A DNA stretch of 64,000 bases, taken from contig JBCCXL010000011.1 of NCBI GenBank assembly GCA_039191605.1, positions 1 to 64,000 of the forward strand, in the 5' to 3' direction. Below the pieces are notes generated by a model, which saw only the letters and a program-made list of their open reading frames with translations, was not told the origin of the DNA and did no database searches. The position numbers and the translations under genes are program-made. Shown in pieces: positions 24,748 to 33,144 of the stretch (within the stretch, counting starts at the first letter, position 1; each line of letters begins with the position of its first letter). The stretch is from JBCCXL01 sp039191605. Its GTDB lineage: Bacteria; Acidobacteriota; Thermoanaerobaculia; Multivoradales; JAHZIX01.

Positions 24748-25278
24748 CTAAGCCCCCACCCGCTTCCGCCCGCGCCTCTCTTCCAGCCGCGCCGCCGCCC
24801 GATCCGCCCAGTGCTCCAAAGTCCGAATGTCCTCGTCACTGAACTCCCGAGGCTCGACGTCGAGAACGCAGAGGGAGCCGAGGGTGTGGCCGCGGGAGGT
24901 GCGCAGGGGGACTCCGGCGTAGGCGCGCACTTCGTCGTGGAGGATGATGGGGTTGAAGCAGAGTTGAGGATGCTCGTGGGTTTCGGGGACCACCAGGGGC
25001 TCGCCGCTGCGCACCACTCGGATGCAGATCGACCATTGATTCGGCGTTCCCCGAACGTCAGCGATCCAGCCGGAGAGGCCGTGCATGGCGGGGAAGTATT
25101 GGGCGGAGTCCAGCACCACGGAGATCAGCCCGACGGGGATGTCGAGGGCGGTGGTGGCTGCTTCGAGAATCGCCTGAAGGCCTTCATCGGTCTCTTCGGA
25201 GGTCAAATCCAGGTCATAGATCTCCTGCAGACGGTGGAGATCCCGAACTGGATCCGCAAAAGCCGGAGACGAGGTCAC
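24748..25278 (-). CDS. GAF-domain protein, copy 2
   Basis: A 176-residue single-GAF protein, paralogous to the gene at 23959. The same blocks appear with changes: DLHRLQEIYDLDLTSEETD, LDIPVGLISVVLDSAQYF, ICIRVVRSGEPLVVPE, RAYAGVPLRTSRGHTLGSLC and VLDVEPREFSDEDIRTL. I chose the GTG at 25278, which overlaps the stop of the upstream gene in a GTGA and has AAGGAGAGG in front, the same ribosome site as copy 1. The overlap suggests that the GAF protein and its 125-residue partner are made in fixed proportion and act together. The ligand and output are unknown. Confidence 0.8.
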   Translation of the reverse strand: MTSSPAFADPVRDLHRLQEIYDLDLTSEETDEGLQAILEAATTALDIPVGLISVVLDSAQYFPAMHGLSGWIADVRGTPNQWSICIRVVRSGEPLVVPETHEHPQLCFNPIILHDEVRAYAGVPLRTSRGHTLGSLCVLDVEPREFSDEDIRTLEHWADRAAARLEERRGRKRVGA

Positions 25279-25652
25279 GAGGCCTCTCCTTCGAAGTAGG
25301 TCTCCAGCTTGTTGGCGGAAGAGAGGAGCCGGTAGGAGCGCACGTGGATGGCGAGGGAGGCGCCGACGATGGCGGGGGGGCCGGGGATTTCCCGCAGGGC
25401 GTCGGCGATGCGCTGCACACATTCAGGGTGGCAGGCAGATTGAGTACCGACGCAGGCGCGTTCGAGCACACGGCGCCAATAGGTATCAGCCTCTTCCTGG
25501 CCCAGAAACGCGGTGAGCGATTCCCGGGCATGGCGGCAGGCGAGGGTGAGGGCCTCAAGCTCTTGAGTTGAGATGTCGTTCGAGGAGCAATCCGCGAGGG
25601 ACATAGATTCTCCGAAGGGCTCGAAGGCCACGTTGTATTCGGGAAAGGGCAT
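25275..25652 (-). CDS. Small helical protein coupled to the GAF protein
   Basis: I do not recognise this 125-residue protein. It is predicted soluble and largely helical, with five Cys (DCSSND, TLACRHA, RACVGTQSACHPEC), three of them close together around residues 75-85. A region LACRHARESLTAFLGQEEAD precedes them, and the C-terminus reads IHVRSYRLLSSANKLET. Its stop overlaps the start of the GAF gene. A decayed copy of its C-terminal part precedes the other GAF gene, so gene and partner were duplicated together. Upstream is a 240-base gap with the divergent propeller gene. Confidence 0.6.
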   Translation of the reverse strand: MPFPEYNVAFEPFGESMSLADCSSNDISTQELEALTLACRHARESLTAFLGQEEADTYWRRVLERACVGTQSACHPECVQRIADALREIPGPPAIVGASLAIHVRSYRLLSSANKLETYFEGEAS

Positions 25653-25893
25653 TTAAGGATACCGCAGGACGAAGAGAGACGAAAGAGACACGTTAAAGGG
25701 ATAAGACTTCGTCATCCACTACCTTTCTACATCATGTAAATGCACGACGAAGCGGAGGGTATTCCCGACACGGATTCCCTTGTGTCCATAAGGCTTAGAA
25801 CCGGCTCAACAGCTTTGAGCAAGAGCACTGAACCTTCTTTCGCGGAATCTCGTATCATGGGGCGGTCCGTGCAAAACCATCAAGGAGACATCG

Positions 25894-28341
25894 ATGCGCA
25901 GAATTGTTCAGCTTCGACAGGCGAGTGCCCCCGGCCTATGCCTCGCCTGCCTTCTCAGCCTGAGCTTTGTCCTCGGCTCCGCCGTGCCGGCGGAGGCTGA
26001 CCCCTCGTGGACCTCGTTGCGGGGTCCTCAATATGACGGCAGTATTCCCGGCCGGCTCTTCGACGGACCCGATGCGGGTCTGGAAGTTGGCTGGAAGGTA
26101 GCTCTGGGCTCCGGATATTCTGGAGTGCTGGCCGCCGACGGGGTGGTCTACACCCTCTTCGCCGCCGGGGAGCAGGACGCCCTCGGCGCCTTCGATGCCG
26201 AGACCGGCGAGGAGCTGTGGCGCTACGCTTTCGGCCCCACCTACCCGGGCCATGATGGTTCTCACGACGGTCCCATCTCCACCCCGGTGCTGGAAGACGG
26301 CACCCTCTACGGCCTTGGCCCCTGGGGTCATCTCTTCGCCGTCGAGGCGGCCACCGGCAAGGCGCTGTGGACCAAGCATCTGTCGGAGGACTTCGGCTCC
26401 GCCAAGCCCCACTACGGCTACACCGTCTCCCCGGTGCTCGCCGAGGGCACCCTGGTGCTGGCGCTGACCCGCGACGAAGAGCCGGAAGAGGGAGCCCAGC
26501 TGCCGGCGACCTTCGTCGGCCTCGACCCCGACAACGGCGAGCTGCGCTGGAAGGTGGGGGAGGAGCGGGTGGACTACCAATCCCCGGTGGTGGCCACCCT
26601 CGCCGGACGTGAGCAGGTGCTGGCGGCCAGCGAGACCCACATCCACGGCATCGATCCCGCCAGCGGCGACGTGTTGTGGAGCTACGCCTTCGAGGGCGAC
26701 AACAGCGCCATGGGCGCCGGCTCGCTGATTCCTCTGCCCATCGAGGGCGATCGAATTTTCCTCGGCATCGCCCGCAACTCCTCGAAGATGGTGCAGGTCA
26801 GCCACGACGACGGCGGCTGGAGCGTGGAGGAGCTGTGGAGCACCAACGCCCTGGCCCGCAGCTACATGCAGCCGATCTTCCACGACGGCGTGATCTACGG
26901 CATGAACAACCGCATCTTCGCCGCCATCGACGCCGACAGCGGCGAGCGCCTGTGGCGCTCTCGGGAGCCCGGAGACGGCACCCCGACCCTGGTGGGGAAC
27001 CACATCGTGGTGATCACCAAGCCCGGCAGCCTGCACGTCGCCACGCCCTCTACCGAGGGCTACCAGGAGCTGGCCCAAATCAAGCTCTTCGACGAGCACG
27101 CCTGGTCTCCCGTCGCCTGGGAGGGCGGCCATCTCTACGCCCGCTCCATGGGTCACCTGGCGCGCATCGATCCCAGCCGCCAGAGCGCCGGCGCGGCGGA
27201 GAACAACCCGTGGCTCGCCGACACCGCCTTCGGCCTGCTGCTGGCGAAGATCGAGTCCGCCCCGGCGGATCAGAAGCAGCAGGTGGTGGACAACTACCTC
27301 GAGGATCGCTCCTTCCCGCTGGTCGAGCCCTCCGGCGCGGTGCACTTCCTCTACCAGGGCGCCGAGAACGACGTCGGTATCGTCGGCGACATGATCGGCT
27401 TCCGCCGCGAGGATCCGATGACCCGGGTGGCGGGCACGGACCTTTTCTATTGGTCCACCCTGCTGGAGCCGGACGCCCAGTTGACCTATGGCTTCATCCC
27501 CGATTACGGCGGCGAGACGGTGCCGGATCCCAAGAACCCGGCGGCCGCCGGGGGTCTCTTCGGCAACACTTCGCTGCTCACCATGCCCGCCTTCGCCGCC
27601 CCGGCGTGGGCCAAGGCCAGTCCGGAAGCCAAGGGAGCCTGGGAGGATCTCACCTTCCCCGGCCCCGGTGAGGGCGACGAGACGGTGGATCGCAAGGCGC
27701 GGGTCTACCTGCCCGCCGGCTACGATCCCGCCGACGTCGCGCGCTATCCCTCGATCTATCTGCTGGGCGCTGGCGAGGGCATCGACCTCGGCGAGCTAGG
27801 CTCTTCCCTGGACTCCATTCTCGGCCAGAGCGCGGAGAAGGTGGTCGTGGTGGTGCCGCTGCCGGCGGAGCTCGAGAACCCCCGCAACGGTCCATCTCCC
27901 GAGGCCGAAGGTGAGGCGCTGCTCACCTCATTGATCCCGAAGGTGGACAGCACGTACCGCACCAAGCCGCAGCGCAGCGAGCGCGCTGTCGTCGGCTTCG
28001 GCGATGGAGGCGAGTCCGCTTTCTACCTCGCCTTCACCCAGGGCGACACCTTCGGCAAGCTCGCCAGTCACGGCGCCACCCTGCTGGGCATCACCGAGAT
28101 CGCTGAGGTGATCGAGGCGGCCCCAAAGAAGCCGCTGGTGATCTATCAGGGCTGGGGCACCTACCACCTGCGCTCTCCCCACGAGGGATGGGACATGGTG
28201 GAGTACAACCGCGAGCTGCGCTCCTTCCTACGCGAGCAGGGCTACCGCCCCACCGGCGGTGAAGTGCCCGAGGGCTTTGGCTGGGCGTGCTGGAAGAACA
28301 ACACCGAGTCCTGGCTCCAGGCGTTGTTCCCGGCGGTATAG
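25894..28341 (+). CDS. Secreted PQQ-like beta-propeller fused to a catalytically dead esterase-like domain
   Basis: An 815-residue protein with AAGGAG before the ATG and a signal peptide (LCLACLLSLSFVLGSAVPA). Residues about 40-440 are a PQQ/WD-like propeller (DAETGEELWRYAF, EAATGKALWTKHL, DPASGDVLWSYAF, DADSGERLWRSRE are successive blade motifs). Residues about 480-560 resemble the beta-sandwich at the front of enterochelin-type esterases. Residues about 590-815 follow the Fes/IroE-type alpha/beta hydrolase layout, but the nucleophile elbow reads VVGFGDGGESA with Gly where Ser should be, and the expected GGH near the end reads PEGFGWACW. Both catalytic positions are lost, so I expect binding rather than hydrolysis. 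A terminator follows. Confidence 0.75.
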   Translation: MRRIVQLRQASAPGLCLACLLSLSFVLGSAVPAEADPSWTSLRGPQYDGSIPGRLFDGPDAGLEVGWKVALGSGYSGVLAADGVVYTLFAAGEQDALGAFDAETGEELWRYAFGPTYPGHDGSHDGPISTPVLEDGTLYGLGPWGHLFAVEAATGKALWTKHLSEDFGSAKPHYGYTVSPVLAEGTLVLALTRDEEPEEGAQLPATFVGLDPDNGELRWKVGEERVDYQSPVVATLAGREQVLAASETHIHGIDPASGDVLWSYAFEGDNSAMGAGSLIPLPIEGDRIFLGIARNSSKMVQVSHDDGGWSVEELWSTNALARSYMQPIFHDGVIYGMNNRIFAAIDADSGERLWRSREPGDGTPTLVGNHIVVITKPGSLHVATPSTEGYQELAQIKLFDEHAWSPVAWEGGHLYARSMGHLARIDPSRQSAGAAENNPWLADTAFGLLLAKIESAPADQKQQVVDNYLEDRSFPLVEPSGAVHFLYQGAENDVGIVGDMIGFRREDPMTRVAGTDLFYWSTLLEPDAQLTYGFIPDYGGETVPDPKNPAAAGGLFGNTSLLTMPAFAAPAWAKASPEAKGAWEDLTFPGPGEGDETVDRKARVYLPAGYDPADVARYPSIYLLGAGEGIDLGELGSSLDSILGQSAEKVVVVVPLPAELENPRNGPSPEAEGEALLTSLIPKVDSTYRTKPQRSERAVVGFGDGGESAFYLAFTQGDTFGKLASHGATLLGITEIAEVIEAAPKKPLVIYQGWGTYHLRSPHEGWDMVEYNRELRSFLREQGYRPTGGEVPEGFGWACWKNNTESWLQALFPAV

Positions 28342-28406
28342 CCCATCCGCTGAGCTCACCCTGTTTCACACCTAGGGCTGCTCTCTTGAAGCTGCTCTAC
28401 TGAAGA

Positions 28407-28446
28407 AGACCCCGAGGCGCTCAGCGCTTCGGGGTCTCTGCTTTTG
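28407..28446 (+). terminator. Rho-independent terminator after the propeller/esterase gene
   Basis: A 14-bp stem, AGACCCCGAGGCGC at 28407 and GCGCTTCGGGGTCT at 28424, has one non-Watson-Crick position, a 3-base loop, and is followed by CTGCTTTTG. Confidence 0.85.
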
Positions 28447-28494
28447 AGTCGCCTCCTCGAAGCCCTAGCGCGCTTCGACTAGGGAGCCGAATCT

Positions 28495-29286
28495 TCAAAC
28501 CACCGGCACCATTCTCACCAAATACTGCCCCTGCCCATCGGAGAACACGACCTGCGTCTGTAGGCCAGCGCGCAGAGCGTGGCGGCGCAGGGTCTGGGGG
28601 TCGAGGAAGAGCCAGGGAAAAGAAGCGCCGAGAAGGCCGTCGTAGAGAAATTGGAACTTCACTTCCCCCGGATAGGGCCGAGGATCGGCGGCGTTGGGTG
28701 CATCGCTGATGCCGGCGGGGCTGGCGAGGTCGGTGAGGATCTGGCCGCTGGGGGAGATGAGTTGCCGACAGCGGGTGAGGAAAGGCGTGAGCCGGTCGAG
28801 GGTGCCGGCGAGGCCGAGGCCGTTCATCATCAAGAGCAGAGTGTCGAAGGGGGGCAGGGACGGCTCGCGGGCGAGCAGGGTTTCGGCGGTAGCCACTTCG
28901 GCATGCTGGACTCCACGGCGACGCATAACGTCAACGGCCTGCGGGCAGACATCTACGGCGAACACCTCGAGGCCGCTGCCGGCTTCCAGCCTGGCCCGCT
29001 CCTGGAGGGCGAGACTGTGAGGACCAGCTCCAGCGCCGAGATCCAGCACCCGTCCTCGCGCCGCCTCCAGTGCAAAAGCCTCGGCATCCGGAAAGCCGCC
29101 GTGGCGTAGGAGATCGTAGGCGGCGATCTCCTCGACGCTGCCGTCGCTCACCAGAACAGAAGCTACAGCATCGGGTCTGCCTTGCTCAGCGTGCTCCAGC
29201 AGGCGGCCGTAGGGTTCCCAGGCGGTGGCTGCATAGGTAGTTCCCGTCGACGGGCCTGGGGGAGTTGTAGGAGGGGACGAATTCAT
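28495..29286 (-). CDS. SAM-dependent methyltransferase (class I)
   Basis: A 263-residue cytosolic protein with the class I methyltransferase core. Motif I is GRVLDLGAGAGPHSLALQ; an acidic end of strand 2 follows (VFAVDVCPQAVDVMRRRGV), motif IV is PPFDTLLLMMNGLGLAG, and a later strand reads LISPSGQILTDLASPAG. Ahead of the core is EPYGRLLEHAEQGRPDA, then AAYDLLRHGGFPDAEAF, a substrate-capping helical region. The substrate is not identifiable; small molecules are more likely than nucleic acid because no RNA-binding domain is present. It is convergent with the propeller gene. Confidence 0.8.
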   Translation of the reverse strand: MNSSPPTTPPGPSTGTTYAATAWEPYGRLLEHAEQGRPDAVASVLVSDGSVEEIAAYDLLRHGGFPDAEAFALEAARGRVLDLGAGAGPHSLALQERARLEAGSGLEVFAVDVCPQAVDVMRRRGVQHAEVATAETLLAREPSLPPFDTLLLMMNGLGLAGTLDRLTPFLTRCRQLISPSGQILTDLASPAGISDAPNAADPRPYPGEVKFQFLYDGLLGASFPWLFLDPQTLRRHALRAGLQTQVVFSDGQGQYLVRMVPVV

Positions 29287-29505
29287 GCTGAGGTGCGGAA
29301 TGTGAAGTGACTCAAGGCCTCGAACCCTATTGACTTGTCATCATACCGGCAGCGTTGGCTGTGGGCGCAGAGTAGAGGATCACTTCATGCTGAATCAGCA
29401 TGGAGTGATCGAATTCCTGATAAACTCCGTCCAGACGTTCAGGCTGAATACGACCTTTTCCGTAGGGGATCAGAGCTGCCCCTACTTCGCTTGCAGGAGC
29501 CCTCC

Positions 29506-32500
29506 ATGAGCCCCCGATCTTGCCGTCGTGCCCTCGAGCCCTCCTCGCCGCGTCAGCGTTCCGCGACGCCTCTTCGCTGGGCAACGCTCCTGCCTCTGGC
29601 CCTCTTCTGCGTTCTGGCCTTCGGCCTCGCCGGCGCCGCCGAGGCGGCGATCCTGCGAGTTCCCCAGGATGTCGGCAACCTGCAAACGGCTCTCGACCAG
29701 GTGGGGGATGGAGACGTCATCCTGGTCGCCAACGGGGTGTATAGCGCCCCTGGCGGCGGCTTCCGGATTCGCAATGCCGGCAAGAGCTTCACGGTGCGGG
29801 CCGACGGCGGCAGCGTGATTCTGGATGGTGGCAACAGCACCAACGTGCTGCGGCTGGAGAACAACAACCTCGCTCAGGGTAAGCGAGTGTTCTTCGAGGG
29901 GCTCACCTTCCGCAACGGCATCACGAACGAGGTCGCCCGAGCCGGCGGCGTCACGGTAGATACCGCCGAGGCCTCCTTCGTCGATTGCCGCTTCGAGAAC
30001 AATCGCTCCGTCGGGCTGGTCACCGGCGGTGGGGGAGTGCGGGTGGTCAACGGCTCGGTAGCGGTGTTCACCGGCTGTGAATGGGAGAACAACACCTCGC
30101 CACTGCGAGGCGGCGGCATCGAGGTGCTCTTCTCCCAGGTCCACGTCATCGATAGCGAATTCGAGAGCAATCGGGTGAACCTGCCGGGACACCGCAACGA
30201 CGCCGTCGGCGGCGGTATCTACGCCCAAGACTCCAACGTGCGGGTGTGGGATTCCACCTTCCGCAACAATCAGGCGGCCTGGGTCGGCGGTGCCCTCTAC
30301 ACCATCGGCGTCTGGCGGGAGCCGCTGGAAGATCCGCCGATGGACGCCTCGGTGGTGGGATCGGTATTCGAGAACAACATCGCCGAGCCCTCCGCCGGTA
30401 TCGTGCCGCCGGGCAAGACCGGCGGCGGCGCCATCCACGCCGAGGACCACGCTACCTTGCGGGTGGACCACAGCCGCTTCGACAACAACGAAGGCGAGCG
30501 CGGCGGCGCCATCAACGGCTACCGCGCCATCCTCGAGATCAGCGACAGCGTGCTGCGGGGCAACCTCGCCACCGATACCGCCTCGCCCACCGGCGGCGGC
30601 ATCTACCTCACCGCCGCCGATTTCGTCGATAGCTCCACCGATTTTGGCTCCATCAATCGCCGCTCCGGCTCCCTGCTGCTCGAGGACTCCCTAGTCCAGG
30701 GTGCCTTCGGTGGAGTGGACATCGCCGCCGGCAGCGGCGGCTGCCTCTCTCTGATTGGCGACACCAACCGCCGCGACGGCGTGGGTGGAGTCGCTCCGGA
30801 GGGTACCGATGCCGAGAACCGGGTCAACGCCGTGGTAGACGGCACCGTCTTCTATCGCTGCAACATCGAACGCAGCAGCGGCTCGATTTTGGGCGGCGCG
30901 GTGAGCGCCAATTTCGCCGACTTCACGCTGAGCGACAGCCTGGTGCTGGACTCCGAGGCCCGCGGCTCCGGCGCCGCCGGCGGTGGCGTCGCGGTCCTCG
31001 GCAATTCTCGTGCCGTGGTAGAGCAGAGCACCTTCTCCAACAACCGGGCGGAGCGCTTCGGCGCGGGTCTATGGGTCAACACTTCGAATATCCAGGTGGT
31101 CAACAGCCTCTTCCTCGCCAATGAGATCAGCCCCGGAGTCAGTGAGACGGTGGGGGAGAGCCGGGGTGCAGCGATCTTCACCATTCCCCAGAGCGACGAC
31201 GTCACCGGCGTGGTGCGAGGCTCCACCTTCATCGACAACATCGGCGTGCCGATCTTCGACAACGAGCCCCCGTCCGGTCCGGTGAACCGGGTGCAATACG
31301 ACTCCAACCGGTTCGGCCCCGCCTCCTTCGGCAACACGGTCTACGTCCACATTCAGGACAACCGCCAGGGCACCACCGCCGCCGGCCTCAACGCCCTGGT
31401 GATTCAGCGACCCGGCGGCGACAACACCGACAAGAGCCCCGGCGGCAGCAACCAGCAGCTCACCAGCGACCCTCGGGTCGGCCATTTGCTCACCGTGCCC
31501 TCCGCCGTGCGCGCGCCGAAGGCGGGAGATCCCGTCGCTCCCACCTTCCTCGCCTGGGCCACCGGCGGCAGCGGCACCACCACCCTCACCGGCCCCGCCG
31601 GAGCTCCCGGCACCGTCAGCGCCCTCGGCGACATCGACGCCATCACCAACGCCGGTGGCTACTCCCTGCGGGTCGGCGGCCAGCAGGTCGACAGCTTCGC
31701 TCCCAACGCCCTGGTGTGCAGCGGCGGGCCAATGCTTTGCGTGGAGGACGATCGCTGGCGTCTGGAAGTGGAGTGGGAAGACTTCCAGGGCAATACCGGT
31801 GTCGGCACCTCGGTGCCTCTGACCGATGACACCGGCTATTTCTTCTTCTTCCTGAACCCCAACAACGTGGAGCTGGTAGTGAAGGTCCTCGACGCCCGGG
31901 TGATCAACAACCACCATTGGGTGTTCTACGGTGCCCTCTCCAACGTCGAATACACGCTGCGGGTGCTAGACCAAGAAACCGCCCGACTGCGGGAGTTCTT
32001 CAATCCCTCCCGCAACTTCGCCAGCGTCGGCGACACCAACGCCTTCCTCAACCGGCCTCCCGGCCGAGGGGATGACTCCGTCACCAGCTCGCCTCAGGAG
32101 CTCGCCGACCTCGCCACCAGCTTCGAGGCCGATGGCGTGCGCCTAGAAGATCTCCCGGAGAACGCCTTCCTCCTGCCCCTGGTTCTCGAAGAGCAGGAGA
32201 AGAGTCTCGACGGCGTGCCTCCCAAGAACGACTGCGTACCGAATTCCACCACCCTCTGCCTGCGCCAGCAGCGCTTCGCCGTCACCATGGACTTCACCGA
32301 CTTCCAGGGCAACAGCGATCGCGGCCAGGCCGTGAGCCTCACTAGCGATACCGGCTACTTCTTCTTCCGCAATCCAAACAACGTCGAGGTGGTGCTCAAG
32401 GTCCTCGATGGGCGCCCCATCAACGGCTTCTTCTGGGTGTTCTATGGCGCTCTATCCAACGTCGAATACACCCTCACCGTCACCGACACCGAGACCGGCA

Positions 32501-32577
32501 ACGAAGCGACCTTCTTCAACCCGCTGCGCACCTTCGGAAGCGATGCGGACGTGCAGGCCCTGCCGGGCGGTAACTGA
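29506..32577 (+). CDS. Secreted right-handed beta-helix protein with duplicated C-terminal beta domain
   Basis: The ATG at 29506 has AGGAG seven bases upstream and opens a signal peptide (LLPLALFCVLAFGLAGAAEA), giving 1023 residues. Residues about 45-640 are a pectate-lyase-like parallel beta-helix: repeated coils such as SFVDCRFENNRSVGLVTGGG, VWDSTFRNNQAAWVGGALY and LRVDHSRFDNNEGERGGAI, with the FxNNxxxxGGG rhythm. Two homologous C-terminal domains follow (about residues 745-865 and 915-1020), each with FQGN, DTGYFFF, NPNNVE, KVLD and YGALSNVEYTL. I know this domain from many acidobacterial secreted proteins, where its function is unsettled. No catalytic lyase residues are obvious, so adhesion or polysaccharide binding is as likely as cleavage. 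A terminator follows 37 bases after the stop. Confidence 0.85.
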   Translation: MSPRSCRRALEPSSPRQRSATPLRWATLLPLALFCVLAFGLAGAAEAAILRVPQDVGNLQTALDQVGDGDVILVANGVYSAPGGGFRIRNAGKSFTVRADGGSVILDGGNSTNVLRLENNNLAQGKRVFFEGLTFRNGITNEVARAGGVTVDTAEASFVDCRFENNRSVGLVTGGGGVRVVNGSVAVFTGCEWENNTSPLRGGGIEVLFSQVHVIDSEFESNRVNLPGHRNDAVGGGIYAQDSNVRVWDSTFRNNQAAWVGGALYTIGVWREPLEDPPMDASVVGSVFENNIAEPSAGIVPPGKTGGGAIHAEDHATLRVDHSRFDNNEGERGGAINGYRAILEISDSVLRGNLATDTASPTGGGIYLTAADFVDSSTDFGSINRRSGSLLLEDSLVQGAFGGVDIAAGSGGCLSLIGDTNRRDGVGGVAPEGTDAENRVNAVVDGTVFYRCNIERSSGSILGGAVSANFADFTLSDSLVLDSEARGSGAAGGGVAVLGNSRAVVEQSTFSNNRAERFGAGLWVNTSNIQVVNSLFLANEISPGVSETVGESRGAAIFTIPQSDDVTGVVRGSTFIDNIGVPIFDNEPPSGPVNRVQYDSNRFGPASFGNTVYVHIQDNRQGTTAAGLNALVIQRPGGDNTDKSPGGSNQQLTSDPRVGHLLTVPSAVRAPKAGDPVAPTFLAWATGGSGTTTLTGPAGAPGTVSALGDIDAITNAGGYSLRVGGQQVDSFAPNALVCSGGPMLCVEDDRWRLEVEWEDFQGNTGVGTSVPLTDDTGYFFFFLNPNNVELVVKVLDARVINNHHWVFYGALSNVEYTLRVLDQETARLREFFNPSRNFASVGDTNAFLNRPPGRGDDSVTSSPQELADLATSFEADGVRLEDLPENAFLLPLVLEEQEKSLDGVPPKNDCVPNSTTLCLRQQRFAVTMDFTDFQGNSDRGQAVSLTSDTGYFFFRNPNNVEVVLKVLDGRPINGFFWVFYGALSNVEYTLTVTDTETGNEATFFNPLRTFGSDADVQALPGGN

Positions 32578-32613
32578 CGGCGCGGTGGTCGCGCTACAGA
32601 ATGTGAAAACGAA

Positions 32614-32637
32614 AAGCCCCCGCTTCCGCGGGGGCTT
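32614..32637 (+). terminator. Rho-independent terminator after the beta-helix gene
   Basis: A perfect 10-bp stem AAGCCCCCGC/GCGGGGGCTT around a TTCC loop. It lies between two convergent genes and its A/T-ended arms could serve either strand. Confidence 0.85.
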
Positions 32638-32700
32638 GATGAAGGCTCGGGAGCTCGAGTGAGCTCGGCCAGCAAGCTCAACTAGCCCGAGTCGGAAGGG

Positions 32701-33144
32701 TTAGCAATAGCAGCGGCCACTAACGCAGGTTCCACCTGGTGGGCACTCGCTTGAATCGCAGCAGAGAGTATTGGGAACACAGAAAGTGTTGCAATCGGGG
32801 TCCCGGCTGCAGGCCGGATTGCAGAAGCCGTCTAACCAGCAGATGATCTCGTCAAAAGGGCAGTAGGTGGAGTTGCCATCACACACCACATAGGTGGCGT
32901 AAGAGGAACACATCGTCGAGCCAGTACAGCTGACAGGGTTGCCAGTGTAGGAGCAGGGATCGGAGGTGGCGGAGCAGCTTGTCTCCTGGTCATCGCCGCC
33001 GGCTTCCGGGTCCATCTTGCTGAGGTAGGTGAAGAAGGCCGCGTCGGAGTCGACATCCGCCGGCAGCGGGGTGGCCTGAGCGGGAACGGTCAGGGCGAAA
33101 CAAAGGACGACGAGTGTTACGAGGGAGAGCGAAATAGTGCGCAT
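32701..33144 (-). CDS. Secreted cysteine-rich protein, family member 1
   Basis: A 147-residue protein with a signal peptide (LVTLVVLCFALTVPAQA). The mature part has about 16 Cys in 100 residues. It opens with an acidic helix-like segment (DVDSDAAFFTYLSKMDPEAGG), then QETSCSATSDPCSY, VSCTGSTMCSSY, FCNPACSRDPDCNTFC and a knottin-like end, LCCDSSECPPGGTCVSGRCY. The block C-x3-C-S-x-D-P-D-C and the C-x-C end are shared with the genes at 34141 and 36462. I do not recognise the family. The cysteines should form disulfides outside the inner membrane, giving a small, stable protein such as an inhibitor, toxin or binding protein. The damaged relative lies immediately upstream. Confidence 0.75.
   Translation of the reverse strand: MRTISLSLVTLVVLCFALTVPAQATPLPADVDSDAAFFTYLSKMDPEAGGDDQETSCSATSDPCSYTGNPVSCTGSTMCSSYATYVVCDGNSTYCPFDEIICWLDGFCNPACSRDPDCNTFCVPNTLCCDSSECPPGGTCVSGRCYC

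Noticed and set aside
25936..27345. Long minus-strand open frame (469 codons) opposite the propeller gene
   Set aside because: It is a shadow of the GC-rich coding strand; the plus frame has a signal peptide, ribosome site and propeller motifs, and this one has none.
29335..29505. N-terminal extension of the beta-helix protein
   Set aside because: The ATG at 29506 has AGGAG and begins a normal signal peptide; the extension would bury it.
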